Origin: Candidatus Yonathbacteria bacterium RIFCSPHIGHO2_01_FULL_51_10
Lineage (GTDB): Bacteria > Patescibacteriota > Minisyncoccia > Phycocordibacterales > UBA1539_B
Direction: 5' to 3'
Length of the DNA: 5,787 bases
Assembly (NCBI GenBank): GCA_001823505.1
Contig: MHUS01000029.1
Location: forward strand, 1 to 5,787
The notes beneath the pieces are model-generated. The model saw only the letters and a list, made by a program, of their open reading frames with translations, was not told the DNA's origin and made no database searches. The position numbers and the translations under genes are program-made. Positions 1 to 5,183 of the stretch are shown piece by piece (the first letter of the stretch is position 1; each line of letters starts with the position of its first letter).

Positions 1-3000
1 ACAACAGCAACCTCGACGTTCAACGGTGGTCTGGCGGTGGGTTCCGGGGCAACACCGTCAGGGCTGGTGTATGACCGCTCAACGGGGTATGTGGGAGTGG
101 GAACAGCCTCCCCGGGGTACGCATTGACCGTGAGGACCGCAGCCGGAAATTTTGGCCTGGCGCACACGGACGGTACCGTTACGATGGGAACCTACACGGA
201 TTCCTCGGGGGGATGGTGGGGAACAGCCTCCAATCATGCACTCAACTTCTTCACCAACAACGGTACCTCACAGTTAACCCTTGCGACAAACGGCGGTGCC
301 GCGGTGGGGACAGCATATGGCGCGTCGACACTCCCCGCGAACGGATTGGTAGTGAGTGGACTTGTGGGTATTGGCACCAGCTCCCCTCAGAGCCTCCTGG
401 ATGTTTCAGGGAGTGCAACATCAGTATCAACCACGGCATTTTCAAGCGCTCGCACACTCTCGATCATCAACACCTATTCCGCAGCAAACAGCGTCAGCGC
501 CCTTGCATTTCGTACCAACGACACCACGGGCACGCTTGCGACCGGAGTGCAACTGTCCGCTCTCTATACGAGTCACACCGCGGGAGCGGTAAGCGGCGAG
601 CTCGCGTTTGTTACCAGTAACGCCGGTACGGCCGGTGAACGAATGAGGCTTACCGCGGCGGGGAATCTGGGCATCGGGACCACCTCGCCCTATGCCAAGT
701 TGAGTGTGGAGGGGGAGGTGGTGGCAAGTAATTTCACGGCGACGTCCACCACGGCGACGAGTACGTTTGCGGGTGATTTTATCGCATCAAAACAATCAGC
801 GTTTGGGTCAACTGGAGCATTAAACGGAGCAAACTTTGATGGGAATCTTCAAACTGCGATCATTGATGCGCGCACGACGTATACGGGAACTGCGGCAGCC
901 TATTACGCAGGTACCTACAGTAGTATTCTTTCTAATCCCGCAAGTGCACCCGCCGGGGGGAGTGTATATATTGCAAACGCAGGAGACGTGAGCACTGCAT
1001 CGCTCAGTGGTGTAGATTTTAGTGGCGCCAGTCTTTACGGGAATTTATTCAATGTGTATCACAGCGGCACGGGGATATTGGGGGGTGCATACGGGATGGA
1101 TAGCTATGTGGTCGTAGATAACGGTGGGACCATCGGCAGTGCTTACGGTGTGCATACTGGCTTTGTGAAAACAAGTGGCACCATCAATACTGGATATGGA
1201 TATTATGTAGATGATCTCTCAGGAAGCGCAGGAACCTCCTATGGCGTATATATTGCTAATCAAGCAACGGCAGGGACGACCCACTATGCACTGTATAGTG
1301 CTGGTTCAACCGCCAAATCATATTTTGGCGGCAGCGTCGGCATCGGCACCACGTCGCCCTATGCCAAGTTGAGTGTGGTGGGGGAGGTGGTGGCTGATAA
1401 GTTCACTGCGACGAGCGCAACCGCGACGAGTACGCTTGCGGGGTATCTTTCTGTTGGGGCACAGGGGACTACAAATGCGCAATTAAGTGTGGTAAAAAAC
1501 TCAACGGCAACAACCAAGAGTACCGAATATGGTGCTAATATTTCCATAGAAGATTCCGGGGTCACCACTACCGGCGTGGATAATACGTATGGTATGTCGG
1601 TGAGTGCTTTTCGGTACGACTCAACCGGTGGCACCAACAATACGTATGGCGTGTCTTCAAATGTCCTTATCGACGACCTTACCTCAGGTACCTCCAACGC
1701 ATATGGCTTTAATGCAACCGTCGGTTCTTATAACGGGATAACGTTTGCTGATACTTCATATGGATTGTATGCAAGTGTTGCGGGGCAAACTGCATACGGA
1801 ATGAAATTTGTGTTGAACAATGCTAGTGCGGTAGGCACGGGGTACGGTGTTTCTGTTTCTCCAGCCGCAGTTTTGGGGATAGGAATAACCACTAACTACG
1901 GCTTGTATGTCGCGAGCTTTTCGGGAGCCACTACCAACTACGGTCTTTACCTTGAAAATCAAGGAACAACCGCAACACAGTATGCAATTTATTCCGCAGG
2001 TGCTACGCAGTCTTATTTCGGTGGCTCTATCGGCATCGGCACCACGTCGCCGTATGCCAAACTCGCGGTCGCGGGAGCCGCGGGAGGCACCACTCATCTA
2101 TTCTCCATCTCTTCTTCCACCGCCGCTTTTGCAACCAGTACGGCGCTCTACGTTTCATCAAACGGCAATCTCCATGTATCCGGTGGTGCAGGAGAATCTA
2201 TTGGCTACAGCAACACCCCTCCGTCCAACGGACTTATCGTCTCCGGGAACGTCGGCATCGGCACCACCTCGCCGTATGCGGCGCTTTCAATAGCAGGATC
2301 AAGCAACATTAATCAGCTTGTCGTGAAGGGGAATTCAACTCAAACGGCCGATATGGTGCAGTTTCAAAAATCAGACGGCACCGTCTACGGTATCTTCGGC
2401 AATACTTCAGGGGGCACGAGCGACAATCAAGGCGTATTCACCTTTATGGACAAGGGGCTTGCGACGAACACGGGTTCTGGGGCAGTTGTGTCCATCCACG
2501 CCGATGATGAGATGCCGTATCTGGAAAAATTCTATAATGATACGGTCAGTACGACCGTTCCCGTATTTGAATATTATGGGGACGCAAGCGGCAACTTCAT
2601 TATGGACAATCCGGGTGCACACAAGATATATGTCAACACGAACTCCAACTCTGACCAACTTGTACTTGACACGACAGGGCGCATTGGCGTGGGAACATCG
2701 TCCCCCTTTGCAAAGTTGTCAGTTCGTGGAACGGCATCCGAGGTTCAGATGCTTATTAAGGGAAACGTAGTTCAATTATACGATCTTTTTCAAATTCAAA
2801 ATTCAAGCGGGACAGTGTTGTTTGATGTAGATCCGACCGGCAACGTCGGCATCGGGACCACAACGCCATTCTCCAAGTTTACGGTAGCTTCAGGGAATGC
2901 CGGAGTTTTTAACGGGGCGCTCTGTGTCGACAACGGCGGCACCGCGAAGTGTTATGGTGCTCTTACTGCAGGAACCATTTATGCTGATGGTCAGTCACTC

Positions 3001-4107
3001 GTCGCCTCCGACGTTGCAGAAAATTACCCTGTCGCTGACATGAGTATCGAGGAAGGAGACATTGTGATGGTGGCAGAGAGTTTGTCTGCCGAAGAAGAAA
3101 CCAAGAGACAATACGACAGAGCAAAACTGGACGAGCAATACAAAGATGAATTGCCGTCATCTATTGCAGAATCCCTGGACCTTTCAGTGGCGAAAGCAGA
3201 TGGAGAGGATCTCTCGAGGATCATGGGGGTTGTCTCAACAAAACCGGGCGTGCTCCTCGGAGACACGACGGGGCTGTCGCTTCAATCTTCATTCCGCCCC
3301 GTTGCTCTCTCGGGTCGCGTTCCGGTTAAAGTTACGCTCGAAGGCGGTGACATCAAGAAGGGCGATCGCATCACACTCTCGTCTACCCCCGGCGTTGGAA
3401 TGAAGGCAGGCTCTTCCACCTACACCGTCGGTATTGCCCTTGAATCGTTTACTGAATCATCAAAAAAGAATAGCGATGGTGTCGGCAAGATCCTCGTCTT
3501 CATGAACCTCACGTGGTCGCATCTCGCAAGCACAGACACCCTTGCCACCTTAACCGGCACGGAATCCTCCTTCTGGAGCATTGATGAATCTTCAGGCCGC
3601 ATCAAGTTCATCGGTGCACTCGATCTCAATGACTTCGATATGATCAATGTCCGCGCCATCCGCGGCTCCGCAAGCAAGTGGTCCATTGATGAATTCGGCA
3701 AGCTTACGGTGGGGGAGATAGAGGCGCAAAAAGTGACCACGGGCACGCTGTGTATTGATGATGTGTGTATCGAGAAGGATACTCTTCGTGCGCTCATTGA
3801 GAAGAGTGGACTTTCGGCAACTCCTGCTCCGGAACCTCCCCCAGCTCCTGAACCTGCTCCAACTCCTGAACCTGCGCCGGAACCAACCTCCGAACCGACA
3901 TCAACTCCTGCTCCGGTGCCTGCCCCAGAGCAGGCTTCGGCTCCTGAACCTGCTCCTACTCCAGTTGCAGATCCGGTTACAGAACCAATTATCGCATCGG
4001 AACCAGAACCAGTTCCTGCCCCGGAACCTCCCCCAGTTTCTGAACCTGCTCCACCAGCTCCTGAACCAACTCTAACGCCTGAACCAGCATCCACACCGGC
4101 TTTGTAG
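1..4107 (+). CDS. Giant repeat-rich surface/tail-fibre-like protein, 5'-truncated
   Basis: The frame is open from the first base to a TAG at 4105-4107, giving 1368 visible residues. A GTG at 37 is not a real start: residues 1-12 before it already match an internal repeat (compare ATSTFAG near 757 and ATSTLAG near 1426). The visible order is: GIGTTSP-YAKLSV repeats; two Tyr-Gly ladders; paired QxxxKGN repeats; a compact domain at residues about 1004-1170 with DVAENYPV, GVVSTKPG and GRVPVKV motifs; two WSIDE repeats; and a Pro-rich C-terminal tail. The composition is Gly/Ser/Thr/Ala-rich, with only four Cys residues in two close pairs, as expected of an exported beta-rich fibre. Known families with GIGTTSP repeats are phage tail-fibre-like or large surface proteins of Patescibacteria and some other bacteria. 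A role in attachment to a host cell or surface is inference. The signal peptide or membrane anchor, if present, lies outside the window; there is no LPXTG signal or C-terminal membrane helix. Confidence 0.92.
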   Translation, partial: TTATSTFNGGLAVGSGATPSGLVYDRSTGYVGVGTASPGYALTVRTAAGNFGLAHTDGTVTMGTYTDSSGGWWGTASNHALNFFTNNGTSQLTLATNGGAAVGTAYGASTLPANGLVVSGLVGIGTSSPQSLLDVSGSATSVSTTAFSSARTLSIINTYSAANSVSALAFRTNDTTGTLATGVQLSALYTSHTAGAVSGELAFVTSNAGTAGERMRLTAAGNLGIGTTSPYAKLSVEGEVVASNFTATSTTATSTFAGDFIASKQSAFGSTGALNGANFDGNLQTAIIDARTTYTGTAAAYYAGTYSSILSNPASAPAGGSVYIANAGDVSTASLSGVDFSGASLYGNLFNVYHSGTGILGGAYGMDSYVVVDNGGTIGSAYGVHTGFVKTSGTINTGYGYYVDDLSGSAGTSYGVYIANQATAGTTHYALYSAGSTAKSYFGGSVGIGTTSPYAKLSVVGEVVADKFTATSATATSTLAGYLSVGAQGTTNAQLSVVKNSTATTKSTEYGANISIEDSGVTTTGVDNTYGMSVSAFRYDSTGGTNNTYGVSSNVLIDDLTSGTSNAYGFNATVGSYNGITFADTSYGLYASVAGQTAYGMKFVLNNASAVGTGYGVSVSPAAVLGIGITTNYGLYVASFSGATTNYGLYLENQGTTATQYAIYSAGATQSYFGGSIGIGTTSPYAKLAVAGAAGGTTHLFSISSSTAAFATSTALYVSSNGNLHVSGGAGESIGYSNTPPSNGLIVSGNVGIGTTSPYAALSIAGSSNINQLVVKGNSTQTADMVQFQKSDGTVYGIFGNTSGGTSDNQGVFTFMDKGLATNTGSGAVVSIHADDEMPYLEKFYNDTVSTTVPVFEYYGDASGNFIMDNPGAHKIYVNTNSNSDQLVLDTTGRIGVGTSSPFAKLSVRGTASEVQMLIKGNVVQLYDLFQIQNSSGTVLFDVDPTGNVGIGTTTPFSKFTVASGNAGVFNGALCVDNGGTAKCYGALTAGTIYADGQSLVASDVAENYPVADMSIEEGDIVMVAESLSAEEETKRQYDRAKLDEQYKDELPSSIAESLDLSVAKADGEDLSRIMGVVSTKPGVLLGDTTGLSLQSSFRPVALSGRVPVKVTLEGGDIKKGDRITLSSTPGVGMKAGSSTYTVGIALESFTESSKKNSDGVGKILVFMNLTWSHLASTDTLATLTGTESSFWSIDESSGRIKFIGALDLNDFDMINVRAIRGSASKWSIDEFGKLTVGEIEAQKVTTGTLCIDDVCIEKDTLRALIEKSGLSATPAPEPPPAPEPAPTPEPAPEPTSEPTSTPAPVPAPEQASAPEPAPTPVADPVTEPIIASEPEPVPAPEPPPVSEPAPPAPEPTLTPEPASTPAL
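667..774 (+). repeat. Long repeat unit copy A (GIGTTSP + GEVVA + FTATST)
   Basis: This 36-residue unit runs from LGIGTTSPYAKLSV through GEVVASNFTA to TATSTFAG. It matches the unit at 1336-1443 almost residue for residue. At DNA level, 685-709 is identical to 1354-1378 (25 bases), and a further 15 identical bases follow after one mismatch. The first 30 bases of the window encode the end of another such unit (TTATSTFNGG), so at least three copies exist in the gene. Confidence 0.88.
1090..1335 (+). repeat. Tyr-Gly ladder 1 with SYFGGS cap
   Basis: YG dipeptides begin at 1090, 1144, 1195 and 1240, with a YA variant at 1285, a spacing of 15-18 residues. Each is preceded by a Gly/Ser/Thr/Asn-rich turn and followed by alternating hydrophobic residues (YGVYIAN, YALYSAG). 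The block ends in SYFGGS directly before a GIGTTSP repeat. The pattern resembles stacked beta-strands of a solenoid or fibre; that reading is inference. Confidence 0.8.
1336..1443 (+). repeat. Long repeat unit copy B
   Basis: This is the second copy of the unit at 667-774, in the same frame and orientation. It reads VGIGTTSPYAKLSV, then GEVVADKFTA, then TATSTLAG. It follows the SYFGGS cap of the first Tyr-Gly ladder and precedes the second ladder. The shared DNA blocks make it a possible site for recombination or assembly collapse. Confidence 0.88.
1528..2028 (+). repeat. Tyr-Gly ladder 2 with SYFGGS cap
   Basis: YG dipeptides begin at 1528, 1588, 1645, 1702, 1759, 1795, 1843, 1897 and 1939, with a YA variant at 1981. 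The first five are 19-20 residues apart and later ones 12-18. The block closes with YAIYSAG and SYFGGS, the same cap as ladder 1 (YALYSAG, SYFGGS), and passes into the GIGTTSP copy at 2029. It is twice the length of ladder 1, so the ladder length differs within one protein. Confidence 0.82.
2314..2388 (+). repeat. QxxxKGN module, copy 1
   Basis: This 25-residue module (QLVVKGN...QTADMVQFQ...DGTVY) shares 12 of 25 residues with the module at 2746-2820: Q1, K5, G6, N7, Q10, D13, Q16, Q18, S20, G22, T23 and V24. It follows the GIGTTSP copy at 2251. Similar Q-x-x-D-x-x-Q-x-Q segments ending in GTV are familiar from phage-tail-like repeat proteins. Confidence 0.75.
2746..2820 (+). repeat. QxxxKGN module, copy 2
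   Basis: This is the partner of the module at 2314-2388 (QMLIKGN...YDLFQIQ...SGTVL). It follows the GIGTSSP-like copy at 2683 and leads into the last GIGTTTP copy at 2845. Both modules therefore sit just downstream of a GIGT repeat, which supports a repeating GIGT + QxxxKGN unit. Confidence 0.75.
3010..3510 (+). other. Peptidase_G2 / intramolecular-chaperone-like domain within the fibre protein
   Basis: Residues about 1004-1170 leave the low-complexity style and form a compact domain. The motifs in order are DVAENYPV, EEGDIVMV, IMGVVSTKPGVLLGD, RPVALSGRVPVKV, IKKGDRITLSS, VGIALESF and KILVFMNL. From memory of the families, this order resembles the Peptidase_G2 domain at the C-termini of phage appendage proteins, which helps trimers fold and then cuts itself off. 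A charged, probably helical stretch of about 44 residues (3082-3213, with EEETKRQYDRAKLDEQYKDE) splits the domain after the first strands. I cannot identify a cleavage residue, so self-cleavage is not claimed. A chaperone or cap role is inference. Confidence 0.55.
3574..3768 (+). repeat. Paired WSIDE repeats and CIDDVC motif
   Basis: WSIDESSGRI begins at 3574 and WSIDEFGKL at 3679, 35 residues apart, each followed by hydrophobic alternating residues. The second unit ends in LCIDDVC, with Cys codons at 3751 and 3766, followed by a short helix-like segment (EKDTLRALIEK). This C-terminal cluster lies between the Peptidase_G2-like domain and the Pro-rich tail. Confidence 0.7.
3820..4104 (+). repeat. 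PAPEP-rich C-terminal tail
   Basis: The last 95 residues consist almost entirely of Pro, Ala, Glu, Thr and Ser in PAPEP/PTPEP-like steps; 38 of 95 are Pro. Codons for Pro vary (cct, cca, ccg, ccc), so the DNA repeat is imperfect. Such tails form extended, unordered rods in known surface proteins. No hydrophobic anchor or sorting signal follows, and the protein ends at Leu before the TAG. Confidence 0.88.
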
Positions 4108-4120
4108 CCGGCAGCTTCCC

Positions 4121-4143
4121 ATTTGGAGGCCTTGTCTCCAAAT
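4121..4143 (+). terminator. Weak hairpin after the fibre gene
   Basis: ATTTGGAG at 4121-4128 pairs perfectly with CTCCAAAT at 4136-4143, with a 7-base loop; one G-T pair could lengthen it inward. It starts 13 bases after the stop codon. No T-run follows, and only three of eight stem pairs are G-C, so efficient Rho-independent termination is doubtful. It may instead protect the mRNA 3' end. Confidence 0.4.
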
Positions 4144-4166
4144 TTGAGGGCAGTGTTGTATTGGTG

Positions 4167-4175
4167 TGATATGAT
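4167..4175 (+). promoter_or_regulatory. Extended -10 promoter for the aldolase gene
   Basis: TGATATGAT is an extended -10 element (TGn followed by TATGAT, five of six to consensus). No -35 box lies at the usual 16-18 base distance; TTGAGG at 4144-4149 is 20 bases away. Predicted transcription start is near 4182, giving a leader of about 22 bases. A weaker alternative -10 is TATACC at 4182-4187, which would place the start near 4194. Confidence 0.45.
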
Positions 4176-4204
4176 GAAGTGTATACCAGTAAATAATTTT
4201 AGCT

Positions 4205-5086
4205 ATGCAAACATTGCGAGAAACAATTCTCGATGCATCATCACGCGGGGTGGCGATCGGGCATTTTAATATTTCAAATATTGAAGGGTTTTGGGCGATC
4301 GTTCACGCGGCACGCGCGCTTGGCGTGCCTGCCATTGTGGGACTCTCGGAGGGAGAGCGTGACTTCGTGGGGGTCAAGCAGGCGGTCGCGTTGGTAAAAG
4401 CGACACGAGAGGAATTGGGCTATCCAATTTACATCAACGCTGATCATACGTATTCATTTGAGCGCGTGAAGGAGGCGGTTGACGCTGGGTTTGATGCAGT
4501 CATTTTTGACGGTGCAAAGTTGTCGCTTGAAGAAAACATCAAACAGACGAAAGCGTGCGTTGACTATGCGCGGAGTGTATCCGCCAGCCGGCGGACCGAC
4601 GTGCTCGTAGAAGCAGAAATGGGCTACATTGGGCAATCATCAAAGATCCTTGATGCTATCCCTGAAGGAGCTGTTGTTTCCGGCGATGCACTTACATCGC
4701 CGGAGGATGCAGCGCGCTTCGTCCATGAGACTGGTGTGGATCTCTTTGCTCCCGCGGTGGGCAATATTCATGGGATGCTTCGCAGCATGCCCGACCCCCG
4801 TCTTGATATTCCGCGCATTGCGGCGATCCGCGCGGCGGCAGGTGTGCCGCTCGTGCTCCATGGAGGATCAGGTACAGTAGATCAGGACTTTACGGATGCC
4901 ATTACCGCAGGCATTAGTATTGTGCATATCAATACGGAAATTCGCGTTGCATATCGCGACGCCATGCGAGCATTCCTCAATGAGCACCCTGATGAGGTCG
5001 CCCCCTATAAAATTGCGAAAGGTGCCGTAACGGCGATGGAGGACGTTATAACCAAGCGCCTCAAGCTCTTCAGTAAGATGGGGTAG
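4205..5086 (+). CDS. fba: Class II fructose-bisphosphate / ketose-bisphosphate aldolase
   Basis: This 293-residue cytoplasmic enzyme is predicted to split fructose 1,6-bisphosphate into glyceraldehyde 3-phosphate and dihydroxyacetone phosphate, or the reverse, using Zn. The length fits the short class II form (B. subtilis FbaA and GatY/KbaY are about 285). Visible family motifs are HFNISNIE near residue 20; NADH with catalytic Asp80 and Zn ligand His81; GFDAVIFDGAKL at 95-106; VEAEMG with Glu136/Glu138; GNIHG with Zn ligand His189; LHGGSG with Zn ligand His219; and HINTEIR with Asn243, for phosphate binding. All core residues are intact. The ATG at 4205 is fixed by an in-frame TAA at 4190. 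No Shine-Dalgarno sequence is seen in AATAATTTTAGCT before it. Fructose- versus tagatose-bisphosphate specificity cannot be settled from sequence; as probably the only aldolase of a small genome, the glycolytic role is favoured by inference. It lies 97 bases after the fibre gene and 97 before rplY. Confidence 0.93.
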   Translation: MQTLRETILDASSRGVAIGHFNISNIEGFWAIVHAARALGVPAIVGLSEGERDFVGVKQAVALVKATREELGYPIYINADHTYSFERVKEAVDAGFDAVIFDGAKLSLEENIKQTKACVDYARSVSASRRTDVLVEAEMGYIGQSSKILDAIPEGAVVSGDALTSPEDAARFVHETGVDLFAPAVGNIHGMLRSMPDPRLDIPRIAAIRAAAGVPLVLHGGSGTVDQDFTDAITAGISIVHINTEIRVAYRDAMRAFLNEHPDEVAPYKIAKGAVTAMEDVITKRLKLFSKMG

Positions 5087-5101
5087 CCGGGTTGCCCCGT
5101 A

Positions 5102-5158
5102 GTGACCCTGTAGTAGAGCGGAGCTTCACTACAGGGCTCCTTACAGGGTTGCTTTTTT
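5102..5158 (+). terminator. Rho-independent terminator after fba
   Basis: Bases 5102-5112 (GTGACCCTGTA) pair with 5142-5152 (TACAGGGTTGC) in an 11-bp stem with two G-T pairs, directly followed by six T at 5153-5158. The loop is long, 29 bases. The same 5' arm can pair with a nearer copy of the 3' arm (5106-5114 with 5128-5136, nine perfect pairs), a shorter and probably strong hairpin that lies 16 bases before the T-run. The stem starts 15 bases after the fba stop. Confidence 0.7.
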
Positions 5159-5176
5159 CTCTTGGTCGGGTATAAT
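5149..5176 (+). promoter_or_regulatory. Promoter for rplY, TTGCTT-16-TATAAT
   Basis: A perfect TATAAT lies at 5171-5176, with a partial -35, TTGCTT, at 5149-5154 and a 16-base spacer. The -35 overlaps the end of the fba terminator stem and its T-run. Transcription is expected to begin about seven bases past the -10, at about 5183-5184, on or next to the ATG at 5184. Confidence 0.65.
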
Positions 5177-5183
5177 GGCGCCC

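Larger units (their letters stand above)
91..2895 (+). repeat. Eight dispersed GIGTTSP-type coding repeats
   Basis: Copies of the pattern [VLI]-G-[IV]-G-T-[TSA]-[ST]-P followed by YAKLSV-like residues begin at 91, 364, 667, 1336, 2029, 2251, 2683 and 2845. The copies at 667, 1336, 2029 and 2251 are the most alike (GIGTTSPYA); those at 91, 364, 2683 and 2845 are more diverged (GVGTASP, GIGTSSP, GVGTSSP, GIGTTTP). Spacing is irregular, from about 160 to 690 bases, because different modules are inserted between copies. The motif acts as a joint between modules. Two copies, at 364 and 2251, share a longer lead-in, ANGLVVSG / SNGLIVSG. A short beta-hairpin in a trimeric fibre is a plausible structure but is not shown by the sequence. 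Confidence 0.9.

Noticed and set aside
37..39. GTG as the start of the fibre gene
   Set aside because: The frame is open to base 1 and the residues before it match an internal repeat, so the true start lies upstream of the window.
955..1085. Six-G runs at 955-960 and 1080-1085 as phase-variation tracts
   Set aside because: Six bases is short for slippage switching, and the frame is intact; no other sign of on/off control is seen.
1756..2097. Minus-strand and +2-frame open frames within the fibre gene
   Set aside because: The repetitive, stop-poor coding sequence produces long shadow frames; none has a coherent domain or ribosome binding site.
91..2895. Regularly recurring repeats as a CRISPR array
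   Set aside because: The repeats are in-frame protein-coding, diverge at third positions, and their spacing is irregular and far larger than CRISPR spacers.
3420..4094. 224-codon open frame on the minus strand
   Set aside because: It is the complement of the Pro/Ala/Glu-coding tail and upstream region; the product is a Gly/Ser/Ala low-complexity artefact with no start signal or family motif.
4156..4187. TTGTAT (4156-4161) with TATACC (4182-4187) as the main fba promoter
   Set aside because: The spacer would be 20 bases and both boxes are weak; the extended -10 at 4167-4175 is the better match.
5175..5177. ATG 5175 as the L25 start
   Set aside because: It is part of the TATAAT box and adds three residues not expected at the L25 N-terminus; 5184 gives the family-like MLSLKVE start. 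It remains possible if a farther upstream promoter is used.
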